Shown piece by piece: positions 27,592 to 35,426 of a stretch of DNA of 48,289 nucleotides (position 1 is its first letter; every line of letters begins with the position of its first letter). This stretch comes from Pelagibacteraceae bacterium AG-426-G09. Its GTDB lineage: Bacteria > Pseudomonadota > Alphaproteobacteria > Pelagibacterales > Pelagibacteraceae. A model generated the notes under the pieces. That model was not told where the DNA came from and made no database searches. It saw nothing but the letters and a program-made list of their open reading frames with translations. The position numbers were made by a program, and so were the translations under genes. The stretch is taken from contig QCNR01000010.1 of NCBI GenBank assembly GCA_003210075.1, positions 7,501-55,789 on the forward strand, written 5' to 3'.

Positions 27592-29318
27592 TGGAATTTT
27601 ATAAAGATATTTCAAATAGCAAAAGTCAAGAATTTAAGAAACTATTAATCGATAACTTTTCAAAAACTAAAATAGAAGAAGGCAAAATTTTAACAGGAAA
27701 GATTTCAAAAATTACAGATAAACATGTATATCTTCTGATAGAAGGTATGAAGAGTGAAGCTCTAATAGATATCAGTGAAGTTAAATTAGTATATGGAAAT
27801 AAAGAAATTAAAGAAAATCAAAAACTCGATGTTTTTTTAGAGAAAATAGAAGACCCAAAAACTGGTGAGGTTATTGTATCTGCATCAAAAGCACAAAAAA
27901 TTAAAGGGTTTTATATTTTAGAGAAAGCATTTGAAGCGGGCGAAATCATAAAAGGTAAGTTTGTTAGTAAAATAAAAGGTGGACTCATCGGATGTCATAT
28001 AGATACAGGTACACTTTTTTTCGTTCCCGGTAGCCAGGTAGATACTAAAATTTTGAAATCTTTTGATCATTTGTTCAACGTAGAATTGGATTTCAAAATA
28101 ATTAAGATAGATAAAATAAGAGGAAATATACTTTGCTCCAGGAGAGAAGTAATCAGTTCTTCAAAAAAAGAAGATAAAGCAAAAATTTTATCAAAGTATT
28201 CTGTTAATCAAATCGTTACTGGAAATGTGAAAGGAATTTCAAGCTTCGGAGTATTTTTTGAAGTAAATAATGAGATAGATATGCTCTGTCATCTTCAGGA
28301 AATTTCATACTCGAGAATTAATCACCCGGATGAGGTCTTTTCCATTGGTCAGTCTCATTCAATGAAAATTATTTCAATCGATTTAGAAAAAGGGCAAATC
28401 TCAACGAGTATTAAAATGCTCTCGCCGGATCCTTTTGAAAACATTTCTAATTATGAGATAGGAAAGACTTACAAAGCTAAAGTTATTAAACTTGTAGATT
28501 ATGGTGCTTTCTGTGAGCTTCAACCTGGACTCACCTGCTTGTGTCATAGTTCGGAACTTTCTTGGACCAGAAAGAACGTTACACCAAATAAGGTTTTAAA
28601 AGTTAACGAAGAAATTGACTGTGTCATAACAGAAATCGATCGAGATAAAAAAAGAATAGCAATATCTTACAAACTTGCTCAAGAAAATCCTTATGAAAGT
28701 TTTCAAAATAAATATCCTGAAAATTCTATATTGAAGGGTACAATTTCAAACATTAAAGATTTTTCGATTTATGTAAATATTCAAGATTTTGATATAGATG
28801 GTTTTCTTCATGCAAATGATCTTTCTTACTCCGGAAAACCAGAGGAGCAAATAAAAGAATATAATAAGGGAGATGAAATAGAAGTGAAAGTTTTAGAAAT
28901 AAAGCCAAAAGAACAAAGAATAAAATTTGGGGTCAAGCAACTACAAGAGGATCCATTTAATATATTTAAAGATAAAAAAATTAATGATATTTTAACAGTT
29001 AAAGTTAAATCAACGAGCTCCAAAGGTATATTAGTTTCTCCTGAAGGAAGCAATTTTGAAATTTTGATTAAAAAAAGTGCTATAGCTATTAATGCAGAAG
29101 ATGCACGTAGCAACCGTTTTATAACTGGAGATAGAATAGATGCTGCAATATCAGAAATTAATATTGAAAAGAGAAAAATATCCCTAAGCATTAAACTACT
29201 AGAGGAAATGCAAAATAAAGAGGCTGTATCTAAATTTTCGTCACCTCTTAGTGGTAAGTCGTTGCCATTCGCAAACTTATCTGAGAAATTAGATAATAAG
29301 AAAAAGGAAGATAAATAA
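27591..29318 (+). CDS. rpsA: 30S ribosomal protein S1
   Basis: A 575-residue RNA-binding protein with six consecutive S1 repeats, for example GKISKITDKHVYLLI, TGNVKGISSFGVFFEV, KAKVIKLVDYGAFCEL and KGTISNIKDFSIYVNI. It brings mRNA to the 30S subunit, important in a genome whose genes mostly lack strong Shine-Dalgarno sites. Length and repeat number are normal. It lies between cmk and ihfB as in many proteobacteria. Confidence 0.97.
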   Translation: MEFYKDISNSKSQEFKKLLIDNFSKTKIEEGKILTGKISKITDKHVYLLIEGMKSEALIDISEVKLVYGNKEIKENQKLDVFLEKIEDPKTGEVIVSASKAQKIKGFYILEKAFEAGEIIKGKFVSKIKGGLIGCHIDTGTLFFVPGSQVDTKILKSFDHLFNVELDFKIIKIDKIRGNILCSRREVISSSKKEDKAKILSKYSVNQIVTGNVKGISSFGVFFEVNNEIDMLCHLQEISYSRINHPDEVFSIGQSHSMKIISIDLEKGQISTSIKMLSPDPFENISNYEIGKTYKAKVIKLVDYGAFCELQPGLTCLCHSSELSWTRKNVTPNKVLKVNEEIDCVITEIDRDKKRIAISYKLAQENPYESFQNKYPENSILKGTISNIKDFSIYVNIQDFDIDGFLHANDLSYSGKPEEQIKEYNKGDEIEVKVLEIKPKEQRIKFGVKQLQEDPFNIFKDKKINDILTVKVKSTSSKGILVSPEGSNFEILIKKSAIAINAEDARSNRFITGDRIDAAISEINIEKRKISLSIKLLEEMQNKEAVSKFSSPLSGKSLPFANLSEKLDNKKKEDK

Positions 29319-29324
29319 ATAAAA

Positions 29325-29615
29325 TTGTCTGTATCAAAACCAGAAATAATCAACAAAATTTCAAAAAACTTCCCAAATCTCTATAAGAAAGATATAAATA
29401 AATTATTTGACATCTTATTGTCTGAAATAATTAAGGCACTTAAAAATGGTGAAAGAGTAGAATTGAGAGATGTAATGACATTCGAAACCAGAATTCAAAA
29501 AGAAAGAATATCCTTAAATCCTAAAACTCTTGAAAAAGTTCAAGTACCTGAAAAAAAAACTATTTTATTTAAATGTTCAAAAGAATGGAAAAATAAACTA
29601 AATGAGCAAAAATAA
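29325..29615 (+). CDS. ihfB: HU/IHF-family DNA-binding protein, integration host factor beta by position
   Basis: A 96-residue HU/IHF fold protein starting at TTG 29325. The N-terminal helical dimer part (SKPEIINKISKNFPNLYKKD) is followed by the beta-arm with the intercalating proline in SLNPKTLEKVQVP. The usual RGFGSF turn reads RDVMTF, a departure from the family signature. The position after rpsA is that of ihfB. It would bend DNA as a heterodimer with an alpha subunit encoded elsewhere. It overlaps pyrF by 14 bases. Confidence 0.88.
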   Translation: MSVSKPEIINKISKNFPNLYKKDINKLFDILLSEIIKALKNGERVELRDVMTFETRIQKERISLNPKTLEKVQVPEKKTILFKCSKEWKNKLNEQK

Positions 29616-30279
29616 AGTATTTATTGCTTGTGATACCTCAAACATTAAAAAAGTTAGAAATATTATAGATAAAACACAAACAAATAAAATACAAATTGGA
29701 TATAAATTTGGTATTGAGTTTTTAAATTCAAAAAACGGTCGAAACTTTTTATCTAAAATAAAAAAAAAAATTATTTTTCTCGATTTAAAGTTACATGATA
29801 TACCTAATACATGTTTATCTGCAGTAAAAGCTGTAAGAGATTTGAAGCCAAATTATATTACTATTCATATTAGTTCTGGATTAGAAGCCTTAAGAGCCGT
29901 AAAAAAAGTATCGAAAAATATAAAAGTAGTTGGAGTAACGACATTAACTTCGCTTGATGATAAGTCTATAAAACAGATAGGTTATGATAGAAAGATTAAT
30001 TCTTTAATATTACATCAAGCAAAACTCGCCTCAAAAGCAAAGCTCGATGCAATTGTTTGCAGTGCTAAAGAAATAAAAATAGTCAAAAAAGTGTTCAGAA
30101 AGGAAATAATTACCCCAGGAATAAGATTTGATTCAAAAACAAATGATCAAAAAAGGGTTATGAAACCAGGTGAGGCTTTTAAAAAAGGTAGTAGTTGGCT
30201 AGTAATTGGAAGACCCATAACAAAAGGAAATATTAAAAATAATATTACAAAATTAATTGATCATTTAAAAAATGATTAA
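29602..30279 (+). CDS. pyrF: Orotidine 5'-phosphate decarboxylase
   Basis: A 225-residue enzyme for the last step of UMP synthesis. The catalytic motif is FLDLKLHDIPNT, with the substrate loops VGVTTLTSL and ITPGIRF also present. It stands where many alphaproteobacteria have lapA, between ihfB and trpF, and overlaps both neighbours. Confidence 0.95.
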   Translation: MSKNKVFIACDTSNIKKVRNIIDKTQTNKIQIGYKFGIEFLNSKNGRNFLSKIKKKIIFLDLKLHDIPNTCLSAVKAVRDLKPNYITIHISSGLEALRAVKKVSKNIKVVGVTTLTSLDDKSIKQIGYDRKINSLILHQAKLASKAKLDAIVCSAKEIKIVKKVFRKEIITPGIRFDSKTNDQKRVMKPGEAFKKGSSWLVIGRPITKGNIKNNITKLIDHLKND

Positions 30280-30895
30280 AGGTACAAAAATTTGTGGGGT
30301 ATCAAGCACCGAAACATTAAATTTTATTAAAGAGCATCCCTATCCATCTAAGTTTATCGGTTTTATAACAAATTACAAAAAATCACATAGAAATGTCAGT
30401 TTTGATAATCTAAAAAAACTAACAAATTTAAATAATGATAAAATAAATTTTGTGTCTGTTCTTGTAAGTCCTGATAACGAAATTTTAGAAAAAATAAAGG
30501 ATCTTAATATCGATTATTTTCAATTATATAATGTAGATCCTGAAAGAACAAAACAAATTAAAAATAAATATAAAAAAAAAATAATTTCTGCTCTAACAAT
30601 TGAAGATCAGGCAGATGTGGAAAAATACAAACTTTACAGAGATATTTCAGACATAATCCTTTTTGATGGCAAAGGATATGAAAAATCAATTGGATTTGAT
30701 CATAAGCTTTTAGATAAAATACCAAACGATATAACAAAAATGATAGCTGGAAATATAAAAATTGATAATATTCCAGTTTTGAGAAATATAGATTATTTTA
30801 TTGATATAAGTGGTGGATTAGAAAATGAAAATGGAAAAAAAGATTTGAAAAAAATAGATTTTTTTTTAAAAAAGATTAAAGCATATGAGGCTTAA
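30272..30895 (+). CDS. trpF: Phosphoribosylanthranilate isomerase
   Basis: A 207-residue TIM-barrel isomerase of tryptophan synthesis. The general-base cysteine is in TKICGVSS and the general-acid aspartate in IILFDGKG. The phosphate-binding end reads IDISGGLENENGKKD. The sequence is divergent but its motifs and its place before trpB and trpA identify it. It overlaps trpB by 11 bases. Confidence 0.92.
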   Translation: MIKGTKICGVSSTETLNFIKEHPYPSKFIGFITNYKKSHRNVSFDNLKKLTNLNNDKINFVSVLVSPDNEILEKIKDLNIDYFQLYNVDPERTKQIKNKYKKKIISALTIEDQADVEKYKLYRDISDIILFDGKGYEKSIGFDHKLLDKIPNDITKMIAGNIKIDNIPVLRNIDYFIDISGGLENENGKKDLKKIDFFLKKIKAYEA

Positions 30896-32129
30896 GAAAA
30901 AAATACCAGTAATTGATCAACACGATAAGTTTGGAATGTGGGGAGGTAAGTTTGGTGGTAATTTTGTTCCTGAAACTTTAAAAAAACCAATAAATGATTT
31001 AGAAGTGCTATTTACTAAATTAAGAAATGATAAATACTTTATTCAAGAGCGAGACAAATATTTTAAAAATTGGGTGGGCTCTCCAACTAGATTTATAAAG
31101 TTACAAAATCTATCAGATTATATTGGAGGAGCCCAAATATGGGCAAAAGTTGTTTCAGATGCTAACGGAGGAGCACATAAAATATATAATGCTACTGTTC
31201 ATTGCTTATTGGCAAAAAAAGCTGGTAAAAAATTTATAGTTGGAGACACTGGCGCTGGCTATGCTGGTAAAATGTTAAGTATGGCAGCAAAAAAATTTGG
31301 GCTTAAATGTAAAATTTTTATGGGAGCTAAGGATATAAAAAGACAGCAGCCTAATGTTCGAGCTATGAAAAGAAATGGTGCAGACGTTGTGCCTGTCTAT
31401 ACAGGTAGTCAAACTTTAGTAGATGCGGTTTCTGAATGCATGAGGTATTGGGTGGCAAACTGTGATACAACTGCAATGTGTGTCGGATCAACTGTAGGGC
31501 CAAATATTTTTGTCAAAATTTGCGGATGGAGCACAACTCAAATTTCTAGAGAATTAAAGGTTCAAATCAAAGAGGAATTTGGATTGATACCAAAAAAATT
31601 AAAACTTTATAATTGCGTTGGGGGAGGTTCATCTAGTTATGGTTTTTGGAGTGAATTTATAGATTACGACAAAAATCATGTAGAATTAATTGGAGTTGAA
31701 GCCGGAGGTCCTAAAAAAAGTAAAAAGCATGCAGCACCATTAACTTATGGATCTAAAATAGGAATACTTCATGGCGCAGCTCAGTATGTAAATCAAAATT
31801 CTGAGGGACAAATTGAAGAAACAGAGTCCATCTCTGCTGGATTGGACTATCCAGGAGTTTCTCCTCTACATTGTTTTTTAAAAGATTTAAAAAGAGTTAG
31901 ATATACAGCTGCAAGTGACGAAGATGCATTAAAAGCATATATGCTTGTTACAAAATTTGAAAATTTACGCCCTTCTCTAGAACCAAGTCATGCGTTTTCG
32001 GTTGCTATAAAAGAATCAAAAAATCTGAATAAAAATACTATAGTTGTGGTTAACAGTTGTGGAGATGCACATAAAGATAAAAATATTTTAAAGGCTAAGT
32101 TAGGTAAAAAATATGGACAGTTTAATTAG
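30885..32129 (+). CDS. trpB: Tryptophan synthase beta chain, divergent active-site motifs
   Basis: A 414-residue PLP enzyme joining indole to serine. The N-terminus (GMWGGKFGGNFVPETL) and the PLP lysine K99 in GGAHKI are clear, as are ISAGLDYPGVSP and GGGSS. Key motifs differ from the family: D121 replaces the catalytic glutamate of ETGAG (Glu109 in Salmonella numbering), GPHPYP reads GPNIFV, and the LSGRGDKD loop reads SCGDAHKD so that Cys392 replaces the Ser that contacts the PLP ring nitrogen. Gene context (trpF-trpB-trpA, all overlapping) still says TrpB. Activity may be altered or compensated by the similarly divergent TrpA. Confidence 0.92.
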   Translation: MRLKKKIPVIDQHDKFGMWGGKFGGNFVPETLKKPINDLEVLFTKLRNDKYFIQERDKYFKNWVGSPTRFIKLQNLSDYIGGAQIWAKVVSDANGGAHKIYNATVHCLLAKKAGKKFIVGDTGAGYAGKMLSMAAKKFGLKCKIFMGAKDIKRQQPNVRAMKRNGADVVPVYTGSQTLVDAVSECMRYWVANCDTTAMCVGSTVGPNIFVKICGWSTTQISRELKVQIKEEFGLIPKKLKLYNCVGGGSSSYGFWSEFIDYDKNHVELIGVEAGGPKKSKKHAAPLTYGSKIGILHGAAQYVNQNSEGQIEETESISAGLDYPGVSPLHCFLKDLKRVRYTAASDEDALKAYMLVTKFENLRPSLEPSHAFSVAIKESKNLNKNTIVVVNSCGDAHKDKNILKAKLGKKYGQFN

Positions 32130-32913
32130 TTTAGCATTTGAAAAGGCAAGATTAGAAAAAAGGCCAGCCTTATTGACTTATACTGTTGCAGGAGACAATA
32201 CAAAAAAAATATCTCTAAATATTTTAAAATCCTTGTCTAAAAAAGTTGATATATGTGAACTTGGATTTCCTCATAATACTCCAATTGCTGATGGTGGTCA
32301 GATACAGACCAGTGCATATAGGGCAATTAAAAATGGTATTAAAATTCAAAATATATTCAAACTTGTAGAAATTTACAAAAAGGAAAAATCTGCAAAACCA
32401 CTAATTTTAATGGGTTATTATAATATTATTTATCAATATGGTGAGAATAATTTTTTAAATAAATGTAAAAAGGTTGGAGTAAATGGAATTATAGTAGTTG
32501 ACCTACCTTGGCCAGAGAATAAAAAATTTTCAAATAAATGTAAAAAAAAAGGAATATGTTATGTACAACTAATTTCACCTACAACTTCGTATAACAGGTG
32601 TAAAAAAATTATAAAAGATTCACATGAAATGATTTATTATATTTCAATGCTGTCTACAACTGGTGGAAAATTGAAGGTTTCACCTAAACAAATTTTATCA
32701 AATTATAAAAAAATTAAGAAAATTAATCCAAAAAAAAATTGTGTAATAGGCTTTGGTATTACAGAAAAAACCATTGATAAGTTAAAATTGGCAGATGGTT
32801 TAGTTGTTGGTAGCGCAATTTGTAGAGAAATTACTAAAAGTATAAATAAAAGACAAAATCCTGTCACAAATGTGAGCAAAACTGTTATAAGATTAAAAAA
32901 TAAAATTTTATGA
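32113..32913 (+). CDS. trpA: Tryptophan synthase alpha chain
   Basis: A 266-residue TIM barrel that releases indole from indole-glycerol phosphate. Both catalytic acids are present at their usual numbers: E49 in CELGF and D60 in PIADG. The loop between them reads GFPHNTP instead of GVPFSDP, and loop 6 reads SMLSTTGG instead of the usual SRxGVTG. It overlaps trpB by 17 bases and accD by 4. The departures lie near the interface with TrpB, which is also unusual. Confidence 0.93.
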   Translation: MDSLISLAFEKARLEKRPALLTYTVAGDNTKKISLNILKSLSKKVDICELGFPHNTPIADGGQIQTSAYRAIKNGIKIQNIFKLVEIYKKEKSAKPLILMGYYNIIYQYGENNFLNKCKKVGVNGIIVVDLPWPENKKFSNKCKKKGICYVQLISPTTSYNRCKKIIKDSHEMIYYISMLSTTGGKLKVSPKQILSNYKKIKKINPKKNCVIGFGITEKTIDKLKLADGLVVGSAICREITKSINKRQNPVTNVSKTVIRLKNKIL

Positions 32914-33839
32914 ATTGGATAAATAAAATAAAAAAACTTGGTGAAAGTATTAAAAAAAATATTAATAAGAAATTTCCTACAAGATCTGAAAGAGAAACAA
33001 GTGCATGGACAAGCTGTTGTGGCCCAGTTTTAAAAACAGAATTAGAAGAAAATCTTTTTGTTTGTCCTCAATGTAATAAGCATCATAGAATAAGTCCAAA
33101 GCAAAGATTTGACATTTTTTTTGGTACTAATAATTATGAAATATTAAAAACACCAATTCCAAAGGATGATCCTTTGGGATGGATAGATACTAAATCTTAT
33201 AAAGAGAGATTAAAAGATGCTAGAAAAAAAACTAACCAAGAATGTGCTGTAGTTATTGCTCAAGGAAATTTAAATGGAATAGCAATAACTGTTGGTGCAA
33301 CAAATTTTGATTTTATTGGTGGATCAAGCGGTGCTGCTGAAACTGAAGCTGTAATATATGGTGTTCAACATGCAATTGATAATAAAACCCCTTTTGTATT
33401 TTGGCCGTGCGGCGGTGGACAAAGAATGTTCGAAAGCCCCATAGCTCTTGCTGGAATGACAAAGACAACTTTAGCAATTAATGAGCTAAAAAAAAATAAT
33501 TTGCCTTATTTGGTTTGTTTCACTGATCCAACTGCTGGCGGTATCACTGCAAGTTTTGCCATGCTAGGTGATATTCAATTTTCAGAACCAGGGGCTTTAA
33601 TAGCATTTGCTGGCCGTAGAGTTGTTCAAGCTACAGTAAAAGAGGAATTGCCACCAGATTTTCAAACAGCTGAATTTTTATTAAAACACGGTTTCGTAGA
33701 TAAAATTATTGAGAGAAAAAGTTTAGCAAGAGAGATAAGACTTATATTATCTATATTGCTAAAGAAAAATTCTGAAGTAAATTCAGAGAATAATGAACAA
33801 ACTTCACAACCTAATATCCAGACTCGAGAAGCATCATAA
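32910..33839 (+). CDS. accD: Acetyl-CoA carboxylase carboxyltransferase subunit beta
   Basis: A 309-residue partner of AccA (13157-14263). The core blocks ATNFDFIGGSSGAAE, FWPCGGGQRMFE and DPTAGGITASFAMLGD are intact. The N-terminal zinc ribbon is modified: its first knuckle is W-T-S-C36-C37-G rather than CxxC, while the second (C52-P-Q-C55) is normal. Zinc binding may be weakened or use adjacent cysteines. The 3' end overlaps folC by 47 bases. Confidence 0.96.
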   Translation: MNWINKIKKLGESIKKNINKKFPTRSERETSAWTSCCGPVLKTELEENLFVCPQCNKHHRISPKQRFDIFFGTNNYEILKTPIPKDDPLGWIDTKSYKERLKDARKKTNQECAVVIAQGNLNGIAITVGATNFDFIGGSSGAAETEAVIYGVQHAIDNKTPFVFWPCGGGQRMFESPIALAGMTKTTLAINELKKNNLPYLVCFTDPTAGGITASFAMLGDIQFSEPGALIAFAGRRVVQATVKEELPPDFQTAEFLLKHGFVDKIIERKSLAREIRLILSILLKKNSEVNSENNEQTSQPNIQTREAS

Positions 33840-35061
33840 AAAAAAAATAGACTTATCATTAGATAGAACCTACAGCCTTTTAAATTCTTTAGGGAATCCC
33901 CACGAAAAACTTCAAAATGTTATCAATGTGGTTGGAACAAATTCTAAAGCATCAATGGCTTACAGTTTAAAAGCTATACTAAATGAAGCTGGATATAAAT
34001 GTAATTTATACACCTCACCTCATTTACAGTCATACACTGAACGTTTTATTTTTAATGATAAAGAAATATCCGAGGATGATTTAATTAAATTATTAAATGA
34101 TACTGAGGAGGCGCTAGACGATAATGAGGCGACTGTATTTGAGATATTGACATGTGCTTTTTATAAATATGCTGAAAATTATAAAGATAATATAAATATT
34201 ATCGAATCTGGCCTATTTTTCAGAATGGATCCAAGTTCCGTATTCAAAAAAAATATTTGTACACTTTTAGGAGTATGCCATTCGGATCACTACCAGTGGC
34301 TAGAAAATAAATCAATTGATGGTGTTATTTATGAAAAAACTTCTAAGCTTTTAAACTCTAATATATTCGTGAATAAACAAATAAATGAAGAAATAAGAGT
34401 AAAAATTGAAAAAGCTCTCAAAAATAATTTATCAAATAAATATTTTTTTGGCAAAGAATTTAATATTTCAAAATCTGAAAATAATTTTATTCACTATCAG
34501 GACGATTTAGGAGAAATAATACTGCCTGAACCAAATATTTTAGGTGATCATCAGCTATATAATATTAGTACATCTATTGCTGCATCGAGAAAAATGTTTA
34601 ATGTTAAAGATGAACATATCAAAAAGGGTATTGTAAATATTGAGCTTAAAGGACGTTTGCAAGAATTACACTCAGGCAAATTAAAAAATATTCTTGGAAA
34701 TAATAGATTAATTTTAGATGGAGGTCATAATGAAAGTGCTAGTATATCTATTTCCAATTGGATCAAACAACAAAATCAAGATGTTCATTTAATATGTGGA
34801 ATGATGAAAGATAAAGAACATAAAGAATTCATAAAACGTTTTAAAGATGCTGTTAAATCAATAACTTTGATAGATATTCCAAATCAAGAGGGATCAATAC
34901 CTAAAAAGGAATTTAAAGAAAAGTTAAATGATATAAATATGACTATTAATCTATCCCCATCCATAGAAGATGCTATTAAATTAAATTCTAAACACCAAAA
35001 CTCAATCTGTTTATTTGCAGGTTCACTTTATATGGTTGGAGAAGTTTTAAATCTAAATTAA
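33793..35061 (+). CDS. folC: Bifunctional folylpolyglutamate synthase / dihydrofolate synthase
   Basis: A 422-residue Mur-ligase-like enzyme that adds glutamate to (dihydro)folate. Family blocks are [36 protein letters not shown] and [10 protein letters not shown]. The P-loop reads GTNSKAS where the family has GTNGKGS; the lysine (K52) is kept but both flanking glycines are replaced. The start overlaps accD deeply; a later in-frame start (for example near 33955) would lose the P-loop, so 33793 is preferred. It ends the plus-strand run. Confidence 0.93.
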   Translation: MNKLHNLISRLEKHHKKKIDLSLDRTYSLLNSLGNPHEKLQNVINVVGTNSKASMAYSLKAILNEAGYKCNLYTSPHLQSYTERFIFNDKEISEDDLIKLLNDTEEALDDNEATVFEILTCAFYKYAENYKDNINIIESGLFFRMDPSSVFKKNICTLLGVCHSDHYQWLENKSIDGVIYEKTSKLLNSNIFVNKQINEEIRVKIEKALKNNLSNKYFFGKEFNISKSENNFIHYQDDLGEIILPEPNILGDHQLYNISTSIAASRKMFNVKDEHIKKGIVNIELKGRLQELHSGKLKNILGNNRLILDGGHNESASISISNWIKQQNQDVHLICGMMKDKEHKEFIKRFKDAVKSITLIDIPNQEGSIPKKEFKEKLNDINMTINLSPSIEDAIKLNSKHQNSICLFAGSLYMVGEVLNLN

Positions 35062-35378
35062 ATATTTGTCTCAATCCAAGACTTCAAATCAGACTTTGTT
35101 GTTGCTCCAACTTTTGTAGCTTTAAGTTCGCCACCTTTAAACAGTAGCATGGTTGGAATTCCTCTTACACCGTACTTGGTCGGTGTATTAGGTTCATTGT
35201 CAATATTATGTTTTGCAATAGTTACTTGAGCTGACATTTCATCAGACAATTCTTCAAGCACTGGACCTATCATTTTACATGGTCCACACCACTCAGCCCA
35301 AAAATCTACGAGAATAGGTTTGGAAGATTTTAAAACTTCTGTATCGAAATTATCATCTGTAACACTAATTGTTGCCAT
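35058..35378 (-). CDS. trxA: Thioredoxin 1
   Basis: A 106-residue cytosolic thiol-disulfide reductase with the canonical [13 protein letters not shown] active site and cis-proline loop [12 protein letters not shown]. In many alphaproteobacteria trxA follows folC near addA and addB. Here it converges on folC with interleaved stops and marks the last conserved core gene before the accessory region. Confidence 0.98.
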   Translation of the reverse strand: MATISVTDDNFDTEVLKSSKPILVDFWAEWCGPCKMIGPVLEELSDEMSAQVTIAKHNIDNEPNTPTKYGVRGIPTMLLFKGGELKATKVGATTKSDLKSWIETNI

Positions 35379-35384
35379 AATCTT

Positions 35385-35412
35385 TTAATATTATTTTTGT
35401 AAGATAAGTCAA
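35385..35412 (-). promoter_or_regulatory. probable trxA promoter giving a near-leaderless mRNA
   Basis: On the minus strand TTGACT (35407-35412) and TATTAA (35385-35390) are 16 nt apart. Only six bases separate the -10 box from the trxA ATG, so transcription would start about at the start codon. No Shine-Dalgarno sequence is present, which agrees with leaderless or S1-dependent translation. Confidence 0.4.
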
Positions 35413-35426
35413 TATTTAAAAAAAAA

